Assembly: GCA_947367725.1 (NCBI GenBank)
Contig: CANBFZ010000029.1
Location: 1-11,000, forward strand
Direction of reading: 5' to 3'
DNA from: an uncultured Eubacterium sp.
GTDB lineage: Bacteria > Bacillota > Clostridia > Peptostreptococcales > Anaerovoracaceae
Length of the DNA stretch: 11,000 nucleotides
The position numbers and the translations under genes were made by a program. The notes below the pieces were generated by a model, which saw only the letters and a list, made by a program, of their open reading frames with translations, had not been told where the DNA came from and did not search any database. This document shows positions 1-6,134 of this stretch, piece after piece (positions within the stretch are counted from its first letter, which is position 1; the number at the start of each line of letters is the position of its first letter).

Positions 1-51
1 TTATTTATTGATACAGGATATGACACACTTTTAGAGATGGCAGAGGAAGTT

Positions 52-534
52 TCACTTCAATCCTTCCCCCTTCTTTTCATTATACTTTCGTTTTTCTATT
101 TCTATCTTGGAAGTTTCCACAAACTTCTGCAGGTAGTCGTTGAGTTTTTGCATGGTGTCCGCCCCCAAATTGCCAAACACTGCATCAGAGAATTCTTCCA
201 TAATGCAGTCTGCTTCTGCAATGCACGCTGCCCCTTTCTCCGTCACCTTAACAAAGGTATTACGCCGGTCTTTCTTATCCACATCACGCAGCACCAATTC
301 TTTTTCCTCCAGCATACGCAATGCTCTGGAAATGGCAGGCGGCGGCAGATGCATTTCTTTCACAATCAGAGAGACTTTCACCCCCCCTTGGTCGGTTCCG
401 CTGCCCCTTTGACAATGCTGTATCATCTTCAGCACACCAAATTCTCCGTGACTGATACCCGGCAGCATGCTGGAAAGATTCAATTTCCGAAAAGAATGCA
501 TGATATCAAAAAAAGTTTTCTGTTCCTCTCTCAT
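52..534 (-). CDS. MarR-family winged helix-turn-helix transcriptional regulator
   Basis: A 160-residue protein of typical MarR length, expected to bind DNA as a dimer in the cytoplasm and to be released by a small ligand or redox signal. What is seen: an N-terminal helical dimerisation segment (about 1-40), a helix-turn-helix around residues 53-75 with recognition-helix sequence PPPAISRALRMLEEKELV, and the wing with the family hallmark D-x-x-x-D-R-R-N at about 86-92 followed by VKVTEKG. The C-terminal helix (about 115-150) is charged and would complete the dimer interface. The ATG start at 534 is supported by an AGGAG site at 543-547, 8 bases upstream. The gene has its own promoter with an inverted repeat at the predicted start site, which suggests autorepression. 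No target gene can be assigned: the next gene downstream is outside the window and the upstream neighbour is aspartate kinase. The family is clear; the ligand and regulon are unknown. Confidence 0.93.
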   Translation of the reverse strand: MREEQKTFFDIMHSFRKLNLSSMLPGISHGEFGVLKMIQHCQRGSGTDQGGVKVSLIVKEMHLPPPAISRALRMLEEKELVLRDVDKKDRRNTFVKVTEKGAACIAEADCIMEEFSDAVFGNLGADTMQKLNDYLQKFVETSKIEIEKRKYNEKKGEGLK

Positions 535-572
535 GATTGGTTCTCCTGTTTCAAACTTGCTTCAAGAAATAG

Positions 573-585
573 TTAACGTTGTTAA
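573..585. promoter_or_regulatory. Inverted repeat at the MarR gene start site, candidate autoregulatory operator
   Basis: TTAAC-N3-GTTAA is an interrupted palindrome with 5-bp arms. It sits immediately downstream of the -10 box (588-593) and covers the predicted +1 near 581. MarR-family regulators commonly bind palindromes of this size over their own promoters, so a dimer bound here would block RNA polymerase. The palindrome and its position are seen; binding by this MarR protein is inferred. Confidence 0.5.
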
Positions 586-587
586 TT

Positions 588-616
588 ATTCTATCACGAA
601 ATTTTATGCCTGTCAA
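588..616 (-). promoter_or_regulatory. Sigma-A type promoter of the MarR-family gene
   Basis: On the minus strand there is a perfect -35 TTGACA (611-616), a 17-base spacer and a -10 TAGAAT (588-593; one mismatch to consensus). The predicted start of transcription is near 581, giving a leader of about 46 bases before the ATG at 534. This is one of the two strongest promoters in the window. Confidence 0.8.
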
Positions 617-698
617 CAGGATCTTTGCAAGCAAAATGCCTCGAAAATCCTGCCACCTGCTTCAAAAATGCCCGCTGTAGATCCGTTGAAGCTGCGGA

Positions 699-737
699 GT
701 TGTGCAAATCCATGCTTTTATACACCGAATGCACAAC
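699..737. repeat. Inverted-repeat module 1
   Basis: The left arm is GTTGTGCAAA (699-708) and the right arm AATGCACAAC (728-737), so the innermost two positions of the right arm depart from consensus. The interior is 19 bp (709-727). The flanking bases A698 and T738 extend the outer stem by one pair. Confidence 0.85.
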
Positions 738-751
738 TACGCTACTGCAAA

Positions 752-790
752 GTTGTGCAAATCCGATAAAGATTCGTTTCTTTGCACAAC
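752..790. repeat. Inverted-repeat module 2
   Basis: Perfect 10-bp arms lie at 752-761 and 781-790 around a 19-bp interior. The flanking A751/T791 pair extends complementarity to 11 bp. After the left arm, the first three interior bases (TCC) are the same as in module 1; the rest differs. Confidence 0.9.
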
Positions 791-836
791 TCTGTCTCGT
801 TAAAATTCTGCTTGTCCGCCTGTTTCTCTCACCCCA

Positions 837-875
837 GTTGTGCATGCATAATAAAATAATTTGATTTTGCACAAC
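837..875. repeat. Inverted-repeat module 3
   Basis: The left arm is GTTGTGCATG (837-846) and the right arm TTTGCACAAC (866-875), so the two innermost bases of the left arm are changed. The interior of 19 bp is almost entirely A/T. The flanking A836/T876 pair is complementary. Confidence 0.85.
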
Positions 876-910
876 TTCCTGGCGAAATGATGTCACCAAA
901 AAAGAAACAG

Positions 911-949
911 GTTGTGCAAAAGGCAAAAGATAAGCCAGATTTGCACAAC
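911..949. repeat. Inverted-repeat module 4
   Basis: Perfect arms lie at 911-920 and 940-949 with a 19-bp interior. The flanking bases are G910/C950 and A909/T951, so complementarity reaches 12 bp. The first flanking pair is G-C here but A-T in modules 1-3, a change that keeps pairing. Confidence 0.9.
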
Positions 950-963
950 CTCCAGTGCGTTAA

Positions 964-1002
964 GTTGTGCAAAAAACCGGTTTTGAAACTGATTTGCACA
1001 AC
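964..1002. repeat. Inverted-repeat module 5
   Basis: Perfect arms lie at 964-973 and 993-1002 with a 19-bp interior that itself contains the palindrome AAACCGGTTT (974-983). The flanking pair A963/C1003 is not complementary. The module ends 26 bases before the U-tract of the aspartate kinase terminator. Confidence 0.9.
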
Positions 1003-1028
1003 CGGACACAGCACGAGGTTTTGACAAC

Positions 1029-1073
1029 AAAAAACAAGGCGCTCCGTCCTTTCCGCTGACGATCCTGCGCCCT
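1029..1073 (-). terminator. Probable rho-independent terminator after aspartate kinase
   Basis: On the minus strand, AGGGCGC (1067-1073) can pair with GCGCCTT (1036-1042), giving a 7-bp GC-rich outer stem with one G-U pair. An inner CGTC/GACG pairing is possible in the intervening 24 bases. A G and a run of six T (1029-1034) follow at once. It begins 23 bases after the stop codon of aspartate kinase. The internal loop makes it imperfect. Confidence 0.65.
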
Positions 1074-1096
1074 GTCGTTTTCTAAATCGTTATTCG

Positions 1097-2410
1097 TTAT
1101 ACAAATGCCTGATAGATGGCACGGATTGCCGTATCAAAGTCACGATTCTGCACACCGACGATGATGTTCATTTCACTGGAGCCCTGGTCGATCATTCTGA
1201 TGTTGACCTCCGCTTCTGCGAGGGCGGTAAACAGTGCCGCTGATACGCCGCTTCTGCTGCTCATGCCGTGACCTACTGTAGCAATGAGGGCGATGTCCTC
1301 AAAGGTTTCCATATGGTCAGGGTCTAGCTGTTTATGGAACGCATCCAAAAGCTCATCCAGTCGTCCATCCAAACTCTTGTTGGAAACGACAACAGAAACA
1401 GTATCGATGCCGCTTGGCAGATGCTCAAAATTAATATCCATATCCTCTAAAATGGCAAGAATTCTTCTAACAAAGCCACGTTCGCTGCTGAGCATATTCT
1501 TATAAATCGCAATAACCGTAAAGTCTTTGCTGCCTGCAATCCCTGTTACAACATTGGTATTGCTTTCGTCGTGTTCCGCCGTAATAATGGTGCCTGGATC
1601 TTCCGGCAAATTGGTATTTCTGATATTAATCGGAATGTTGGCAATTCTAGCCGGATAAATCGCGTCTTCATGCAGCACCGACGCTCCCATATAAGAGAGT
1701 TCCCGCAGCTCCTTATAAGAAATCTTGTGGATCGGTTTCGGGTCTTTGACAATCCGCGGATCTGCCATCAGAAAACCGGACACGTCCGTCCAGTTCTCAT
1801 AGATATCTGCGCCCACTGCTCTTGCAACCAGTGACCCAGTAATATCCGAACCACCTCTGGAAAACGTCCGCACCTTGCCATCCTGTGCATTGCTACCATA
1901 AAAACCTGGCAGTACCGCTCTCTCGTGTTTTGCAAGTTCTGTGCGCAGCGCTTCATCTGTTGCATCCTGCATCAGTCTGCCCTTATTGTCAAAGAGAATC
2001 AGCCCCTCTGCATCAACAAAATCATACCCCAAGAACGCCGCAATCAGCACTGCATTGAGATATTCACCGCGGCTTGCAATGTAATCTGCAGAACAGCCTT
2101 TTTTCAAATTCTCTTTGATTTTGTCGAAGTGACACTGCAGGTCTACATCGACCCCCAAATTCAGCTGCACCGCCATAAATCTGTCCGTAATCACCTGAAA
2201 AACCTGTTCATAGGGCAGATTATGTTCCATATGTGTCTTACACAGATACAAAAGATCTGTAATTTTATTATCTCCATCAAAGCGTTTACCCGGCGCCGAT
2301 ACGATAATATATTTCCGGTCAGGGTCCGCTGCAATGATTTGTTTCGTCTTCATCAGCTGGATTCCATCAGCAACCGAAGAGCCGCCGAATTTTGCTACTT
2401 TTATTCCCAT
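1097..2410 (-). CDS. lysC: Aspartate kinase, monofunctional with two C-terminal ACT domains
   Basis: Phosphorylates L-aspartate with ATP to 4-aspartyl phosphate, the first committed step to lysine, diaminopimelate, threonine and methionine; a cytoplasmic enzyme. The 437 residues carry the kinase signature KFGGSS at 7-12, an amino-acid kinase core to about 290 including FSRGGSDITGSL at 183-194, and two ACT regulatory domains (about 298-365 and 373-437). The second ACT domain contains SSEMNIIVGV, typical of the effector-binding fold. The layout and the VSAPGK segment at 37-42 resemble aspartokinase III enzymes such as Bacillus YclM, so feedback by lysine and/or threonine is likely but not shown. 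I chose the ATG at 2410 because GGAGG (2422-2426) lies 11 bases upstream. The in-frame ATG at 2428 and TTG at 2437 add only nine residues and lack a ribosome binding site. No other pathway gene is adjacent, and the leader is too short for a lysine riboswitch. The symbol reflects function, not proven orthology. Confidence 0.95.
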   Translation of the reverse strand: MGIKVAKFGGSSVADGIQLMKTKQIIAADPDRKYIIVSAPGKRFDGDNKITDLLYLCKTHMEHNLPYEQVFQVITDRFMAVQLNLGVDVDLQCHFDKIKENLKKGCSADYIASRGEYLNAVLIAAFLGYDFVDAEGLILFDNKGRLMQDATDEALRTELAKHERAVLPGFYGSNAQDGKVRTFSRGGSDITGSLVARAVGADIYENWTDVSGFLMADPRIVKDPKPIHKISYKELRELSYMGASVLHEDAIYPARIANIPINIRNTNLPEDPGTIITAEHDESNTNVVTGIAGSKDFTVIAIYKNMLSSERGFVRRILAILEDMDINFEHLPSGIDTVSVVVSNKSLDGRLDELLDAFHKQLDPDHMETFEDIALIATVGHGMSSRSGVSAALFTALAEAEVNIRMIDQGSSEMNIIVGVQNRDFDTAIRAIYQAFV

Positions 2411-2445
2411 CTCTACATTTTCCTCCATAATCAACAATCTTTTTT

Positions 2446-2474
2446 ATTATATTACAACAAAGGATGTCTTGCAA
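2446..2474 (-). promoter_or_regulatory. Sigma-A type promoter of aspartate kinase
   Basis: On the minus strand there is a -35 TTGCAA (2469-2474), a 17-base spacer and a perfect -10 TATAAT (2446-2451). The predicted start near 2439 gives a leader of only about 29 bases before the ATG at 2410. This leaves no room for a T-box or lysine riboswitch, so control here is more likely at initiation or by allosteric feedback. Confidence 0.8.
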
Positions 2475-2524
2475 TGATTTTTTGTAGCCCGTCCACAAAA
2501 AAATATCGTTTTTGTGTTGCTTTT

Positions 2525-3034
2525 TCATAAGCCCGAAAGAATATTTCTATAGATATCTACCGTCTGTCCATCGAAGCATACCATCTGCACATCTTCGATG
2601 CAGCAATCCGGATGGCTTTCAAGGTAGTCCTTTACCGCACCCACTGCGATTTCTGCCGCCTCACCTTTTGGATACCCGTAAACGCCGGTGCTGATTGCCG
2701 GAAAAGCGATACTTCTACAGCCCAGTTTTTCTGCTTCTGCAAGACTACGCAGATAACAGCTTTCCAGCTTTTGCGCCTCACCTACACTACCGCCCCGGTA
2801 AACTGGCCCCACCGTATGAATCACATATTTTGCTGGCAGGTTGTAGCCCTTTGTCACCTTGGCGTCTCCGGTTTCGCAGCCGTGCAGCGTTCTGCATTCT
2901 TCTAAAAGACCGGGACCTGCCGCTCTGTGAATGGCGCCGTCTACCCCGCCGCCGCCAAGGAGGGCGTTATTTGCTGCATTGACAATGGCATCCACCTGCA
3001 GGGTGGTAATGCTGTCCGTAACGATTCGAATCAT
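2525..3034 (-). CDS. Macro-domain protein, probable ADP-ribose / O-acetyl-ADP-ribose hydrolase
   Basis: A single macro domain of 169 residues, the usual length of stand-alone bacterial MacroD/YmdB-type enzymes, with nothing added. Family members bind ADP-ribose and remove it from proteins or hydrolyse O-acetyl-ADP-ribose in the cytoplasm. What is seen: the ribose-binding and catalytic loop [18 protein letters not shown] at 19-36, with the Asn-rich start, glycine run and Asp32 typical of MacroD-type hydrolases, and the phosphate-binding loop [11 protein letters not shown] at 114-124. The start ATG at 3034 overlaps the stop of the upstream peptidase gene as ATGA, and AGGAAG lies just upstream, so the two are almost certainly co-transcribed and translationally coupled. 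The family call is firm; the physiological substrate is not known, and neither an ADP-ribosyltransferase nor a sirtuin is present in the window. Confidence 0.93.
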   Translation of the reverse strand: MIRIVTDSITTLQVDAIVNAANNALLGGGGVDGAIHRAAGPGLLEECRTLHGCETGDAKVTKGYNLPAKYVIHTVGPVYRGGSVGEAQKLESCYLRSLAEAEKLGCRSIAFPAISTGVYGYPKGEAAEIAVGAVKDYLESHPDCCIEDVQMVCFDGQTVDIYRNILSGL

Positions 3035-3708
3035 AGTGCTTCTTCCTTTCCCAGCCAGACTTTGAGCAGCTTCATGCCATCTTCCCGGCTTTCCTTATCT
3101 CCGTATAAATACATCTTCTCGGGGTGCCACTGCACGCCCAGAATTTTCCCATTACTCCCAGTCACTTCGATGGCCTCCACCACGGTGTCCTCCCCGTCAT
3201 TCCAAAATGAAACTACCTGCAAATCGTTGCCAATCCTCCCTACCCCCTGATGATGACGCGTATTGACAAAACTACATTCTCCAAAGAGCGCAGGCATCAA
3301 AGTTCCCTGGACATGGGTTACACTGTGATAACACTCCGGTTCTTTTCTTTTGTGCGCTTCTGCACATGGCAAATCTTGTATCAGCGAACCGCCAAAATAC
3401 ACATTGATGAACTGCATCCCTCTGCAGATACCCAGTACAGGAAGTTCCTTTTCTATGGCAAAATCCATCAGTGCCAGCTGGGCGCTATCCAGCGCATCGT
3501 TGATATCATTGGAGCACTGATCCTCCTCTCCCCAAAGTTTCGGATTCATATCCTGCCTGCTGCCGGGCAGCACCAGCGCGTCCGCCTCTTTGGCGTCTTC
3601 TTCTGATAGTGAGAGAAAAGGTTCTGTTCCTAAATCTTCAAAGGCTTTTATATAATCCTTGTATTCTTCTACGTCCGCCTTTGCGGCTGCAATCATAATC
3701 TTTTTCAT
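3031..3708 (-). CDS. Class I glutamine amidotransferase-like peptidase C26 (gamma-glutamyl hydrolase family)
   Basis: A 225-residue cytoplasmic hydrolase of the family that includes PuuD, which cleaves gamma-glutamyl bonds such as gamma-glutamyl-GABA. The catalytic triad is visible: Cys95 in the nucleophile elbow LGICRGMQF, and His195 and Glu197 in [10 protein letters not shown] conserved RHHQG segment lies at 151-155, as in PuuD relatives. The start is the ATG at 3708, giving MKKIMIAAA, a beta strand at the expected N-terminus of the fold. An in-frame ATG at 3858 would add 50 residues but lies inside the terminator hairpin of the upstream operon and encodes no recognisable part of the family. 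The ribosome binding site is odd: the only good match, AAAGGAG (3729-3735), is 20 bases from the ATG, so translation may start inefficiently. The substrate cannot be told; no glutamine-using synthase partner is fused or adjacent, so a free hydrolase is likelier than an amidotransferase subunit. Confidence 0.87.
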   Translation of the reverse strand: MKKIMIAAAKADVEEYKDYIKAFEDLGTEPFLSLSEEDAKEADALVLPGSRQDMNPKLWGEEDQCSNDINDALDSAQLALMDFAIEKELPVLGICRGMQFINVYFGGSLIQDLPCAEAHKRKEPECYHSVTHVQGTLMPALFGECSFVNTRHHQGVGRIGNDLQVVSFWNDGEDTVVEAIEVTGSNGKILGVQWHPEKMYLYGDKESREDGMKLLKVWLGKEEAL

Positions 3709-3834
3709 AAAGTTTATTTTAACAGAGTCTCCTTTAAAAATCCAGTAGCTGCACCCTCTAATTCCTATAAAGTTTTCTACTTTCGAAAATTCCTTTGTAG
3801 CTTTCTCGCCATAAAATGACGACTCTCTGCCAAG

Positions 3835-3866
3835 AAAAAAAGCGAAGTATGTTTCCATACTCCGCT
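3835..3866 (-). terminator. Rho-independent terminator of the redox operon
   Basis: On the minus strand, AGCGGAGTATG pairs with CATACTTCGCT through 11 bp with a single G-U pair, closed by a GAAA tetraloop (stem arms 3856-3866 and 3841-3851, loop 3852-3855). A run of seven T (3841-3835) follows, its first base also closing the stem. It starts 17 bases after the stop codon of the NfnB-like gene. This marks the end of the polyferredoxin-PFOR-Nfn transcript. Confidence 0.93.
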
Positions 3867-3882
3867 CTTATTTTAGCAATTA

Positions 3883-5271
3883 TTATTTACTCAAATACTC
3901 GTCAATCCCTGCTGCGGCAGTTTTGCCCGCGCCCATAGCTTTGATAACGGTCGCTGCGCCTGTGACAGCATCGCCTCCTGCAAAGATGCCCGGACGGTTT
4001 GTGGCAGCGCTCGCATCTGCGCCGATGCCGCCTCTCTCGTTTGCTGCAAGTTCTTCTGTGGTATCCAGAATCAGGGTATTCAGCTTCGTACCGATGGACA
4101 TGATGACCATATCCACTGGCACAACGTGATTGGAACCTTCGACCACTACAGGTCTGCGGCGTCCGGAAGCATCTGGTTCGCCCAGCTCCATGTTGACACA
4201 TTCGATGCCGGTCACATGACCGCCCTCATCGCCTTTGATTTCCACAGGGTTTGTGAGCAATTTGAAGATGATACCTTCTTCCATGGCATGATGTACTTCT
4301 TCTGCTCTTGCAGGCAGTTCATCCATACTACGACGGTAGATGATATATACTTCGCTGGCGCCCATACGCTTTGCACATCTTGCAGCGTCCATGGCTACAT
4401 TACCGCCGCCTACGACCGCAATCTTATCAGCGTGCTGAATCGGTGTATCGTATTCAGGCAGGTAAGCCTTCATCAGATTGATACGAGTCAGATATTCGTT
4501 GGCGGAGCATACGCCCAGCAGGTTTTCTCCAGGAATCTTCATGAAAGACGGCAGTCCCGCCCCTGTGCCGATAAACACAGATTCAAAGCCTTCTTCTTTC
4601 ATCAGTTCATCTACGGTGATAGCGCGACCTACAATGGCGTTGGTTACAAATTTTACACCCTTTGCTTCCAGCTTGGCAACTTCCGCTGCTACGATTTCCT
4701 TCGGCAGACGGAACTGCGGGATACCGTAAACCAGTACGCCGCCGGTCTTATGTAAACTTTCGTAAACAGTTACTTCGTAGCCCTTGTTAATCAGGTCGCC
4801 TGCGCAGGCAAGACCTGCAGGACCTGCACCGATGACAGCCACTTTGTGACCGTTGCTTTCCGCCGGTTTGATTTCTTCATCGCCATAGTGTTCTGCATGC
4901 CAGTCAGCCGCAAACCGTTCCAGACGACCGATGGCAACCGGTTCGCCCTTGATACCGTGTACGCACCTTCCTTCGCACTGGTTTTCCTGCGGACATACAC
5001 GACCGCAGATAGCAGGCAGGCTGCTGGTTTCGCTAATAATCTGATAGCTTTCCTCAAATTCCCCTTCGGCAATCTTCGCGATAAAATCAGGAATCTTGAC
5101 CATGACAGGGCATCCGCTCATGCAAGGCTTTTTGCGGCATTTGAGACAACGCATCGCTTCATTGATCGCCATTTCTTCTGTATAGCCGGAAGAAACTTCC
5201 AGGAAGTTCTTGTTACGCACATCCGGCGCCTGTTCCGGCATCGGGTTCTTTTCTCTTACTAAATTAATCAT
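3883..5271 (-). CDS. nfnB: NfnB-like subunit: NADPH-binding flavoprotein (glutamate synthase small-subunit family)
   Basis: The large subunit of a ferredoxin:NADP+ transhydrogenase of the Nfn type, also annotated as GltA or sulfide dehydrogenase subunit (SudB). With NfnA it couples reduced ferredoxin and NADH to reduce NADP+ by flavin-based electron bifurcation. In the 462 residues one sees two [4Fe-4S] cysteine sets, 42/45/50/54 and 89/93/99/103, then an FAD-binding GAGPAG at 148-153, a second Rossmann motif GGGNVA at 288-293 with YRR at 312-314 suited to the NADPH phosphate, and a C-terminal FAD segment FAGGDAVTGAATVIKAMGAG. The start is the ATG at 5271, with AGGAGGTG (5281-5288) 9 bases upstream; an in-frame GTG at 5283 lies inside that ribosome binding site. 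The start overlaps the stop of the NfnA-like gene by 8 bases (ATGATTAA). No glutamate synthase large subunit is nearby, which favours Nfn over glutamate synthesis. A plain NADPH-glutamate synthase subunit is the alternative. Confidence 0.9.
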   Translation of the reverse strand: MINLVREKNPMPEQAPDVRNKNFLEVSSGYTEEMAINEAMRCLKCRKKPCMSGCPVMVKIPDFIAKIAEGEFEESYQIISETSSLPAICGRVCPQENQCEGRCVHGIKGEPVAIGRLERFAADWHAEHYGDEEIKPAESNGHKVAVIGAGPAGLACAGDLINKGYEVTVYESLHKTGGVLVYGIPQFRLPKEIVAAEVAKLEAKGVKFVTNAIVGRAITVDELMKEEGFESVFIGTGAGLPSFMKIPGENLLGVCSANEYLTRINLMKAYLPEYDTPIQHADKIAVVGGGNVAMDAARCAKRMGASEVYIIYRRSMDELPARAEEVHHAMEEGIIFKLLTNPVEIKGDEGGHVTGIECVNMELGEPDASGRRRPVVVEGSNHVVPVDMVIMSIGTKLNTLILDTTEELAANERGGIGADASAATNRPGIFAGGDAVTGAATVIKAMGAGKTAAAGIDEYLSK

Positions 5272-6118
5272 GGTAACGAACACCTCCTGTCAAGCGGCAC
5301 ACATGGGCTCTGTCTTCTGCTTCCTGCGCAGAATAGTAGGCGCTTCTTTGAATCAGCTCATCCCAGTCAACCAGGGCGCCGTCAAATTCCGGACCGTCTA
5401 CGCAGACAAATTTATCTTCTCCGCCGATATTGCAGCGGCAGCCGCCGCACATGCCGGTTCCGTCGATCATATAAGCGGTCAGAGATGCAACGGAATGAAT
5501 CCCGTATTTTTCTGCAATCTGGCAGGTGAATTTCATCATCATCGGCGGACCTACCGCGATGACTTCGTCAAATTTTTCGCCTGCCTGAATCAGTTCTTCC
5601 AGCTTTGCGGTGGTGAACCCTTTTTCGCCGTAGGAACCATCGTCAGTCATCACGTAAAGTTCATCAACCCCTGCTCTGAATTCGTCTTCCAAAATGACCA
5701 GATCTTTGGTTTTGAACCCTTCGATCATCACAGTTTCCACGCCGTGGTCATGCATGCCGCAAGCCAGCGGATAAGCCAGCGCGTTTCCTGTACCGCCGCC
5801 GACGACGCAGACTCTTTTCAGACCGTCCATATGGGTCGGTTTGCCCAGCGGACCTACGATATCTGCAAAGCAGTCGCCTACTTCCAGCTGATCCATCAGC
5901 ATGGTGGTTCTGCCCACTGCTGCGTAAATCAAATCGATGGTGCCGTCTTCTTCGTTATGACCTGCCATGGTGAGCGGGATTCGCTCACCGTATTCATCCG
6001 TCCGAAGGATGATGAACTGACCCGGTCTTGCCTTTCTGGCAACCAGCGGTGCGTAAATTTTCAGCCATACCATGTTGTCATTGAGCCTTCTTTTATAAGT
6101 TACTTCAAACAGTTTCAT
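5264..6118 (-). CDS. nfnA: NfnA-like subunit: FAD/NAD-binding protein with [2Fe-2S] cluster
   Basis: The small subunit of the Nfn-like transhydrogenase, which binds FAD and NAD(H). It belongs to the ferredoxin-NADP reductase superfamily and is close to PyrK and SudA. The 284 residues show an FAD-binding barrel with RPGQFIILR (31-39) and ERIPLTMAG (45-53), an NAD-binding domain starting at VCVVGGGTGNALA (103-115), and a C-terminal cluster site MIDGTGMCGGCRC with a later Cys239 in FVCVDGPEFDG. Asp219, Cys224, Cys227 and Cys239 fit the three-cysteine plus aspartate ligation reported for Nfn enzymes, though I infer this from spacing. The ATG at 6118 has GGAGG (6126-6130) 7 bases upstream. It lies 16 bases after the PFOR stop and overlaps the NfnB-like gene, so all three should be made together. 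A dihydroorotate dehydrogenase electron-transfer subunit is unlikely because no pyr genes are present. Confidence 0.9.
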   Translation of the reverse strand: MKLFEVTYKRRLNDNMVWLKIYAPLVARKARPGQFIILRTDEYGERIPLTMAGHNEEDGTIDLIYAAVGRTTMLMDQLEVGDCFADIVGPLGKPTHMDGLKRVCVVGGGTGNALAYPLACGMHDHGVETVMIEGFKTKDLVILEDEFRAGVDELYVMTDDGSYGEKGFTTAKLEELIQAGEKFDEVIAVGPPMMMKFTCQIAEKYGIHSVASLTAYMIDGTGMCGGCRCNIGGEDKFVCVDGPEFDGALVDWDELIQRSAYYSAQEAEDRAHVCRLTGGVRYHD

Positions 6119-6134
6119 TCTACATCCTCCTTCC

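Larger units (their letters stand above)
699..1002. repeat. Array of five 39-bp inverted-repeat modules (GTTGTGCAAA - N19 - TTTGCACAAC)
   Basis: Ten copies of a 10-bp element strictly alternate in orientation and form five inverted pairs. Each pair is exactly 39 bp from outer edge to outer edge: 699-737, 752-790, 837-875, 911-949 and 964-1002. The eight outer bases, GTTGTGCA, are invariant in all ten arms. Only the two innermost bases vary, in the right arm of module 1 and the left arm of module 3. The 19-bp interiors share no obvious sequence, so the arms and the spacing are what is conserved. The linkers are 14, 46, 35 and 14 bp. The array lies between the terminator of aspartate kinase and the MarR promoter, about 120-420 bases upstream of the predicted MarR start. 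Open frames crossing it give repetitive Cys/Thr peptides and are not genes. I see nothing further in 617-698. It could be a multi-dimer operator, a set of RNA hairpins or a mobile-repeat cluster; I do not recognise a named family. Confidence 0.9.

Noticed and set aside
37..576. Long plus-strand open frame at the left edge
   Set aside because: It is antisense to the whole MarR gene, has no recognisable domain and no ribosome binding site; the minus-strand reading has clear family motifs.
699..1002. CRISPR array
   Set aside because: The repeat is only 10 bp, alternates in orientation, and the distances between modules vary; no cas gene is present.
699..1002. Integron attC sites (GTT and AAC ends)
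   Set aside because: The required RYYYAAC/GTTRRRY pattern is not met (GCACAAC has A where Y is needed), the order of arms is reversed, and there are no cassettes or integrase.
594..1014. Overlapping open frames on both strands in the gap between the MarR gene and aspartate kinase
   Set aside because: They lie over the inverted-repeat array, their peptides simply translate the repeated GTTGTGCAAA in different frames (recurrent Cys, Lys-Ser and Cys-Thr-Thr), and none has a convincing ribosome binding site or known domain.
2494..2516. AT-rich hairpin CACAAAAA/TTTTTGTG after the macro-domain gene as a terminator
   Set aside because: The 8-bp stem has only three G-C pairs and no T-run follows on the minus strand, so it is too weak to call.
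3709..3858. N-terminal extension of the C26 peptidase to the ATG at 3858
   Set aside because: It begins inside the terminator hairpin of the upstream operon and encodes no part of the conserved fold.
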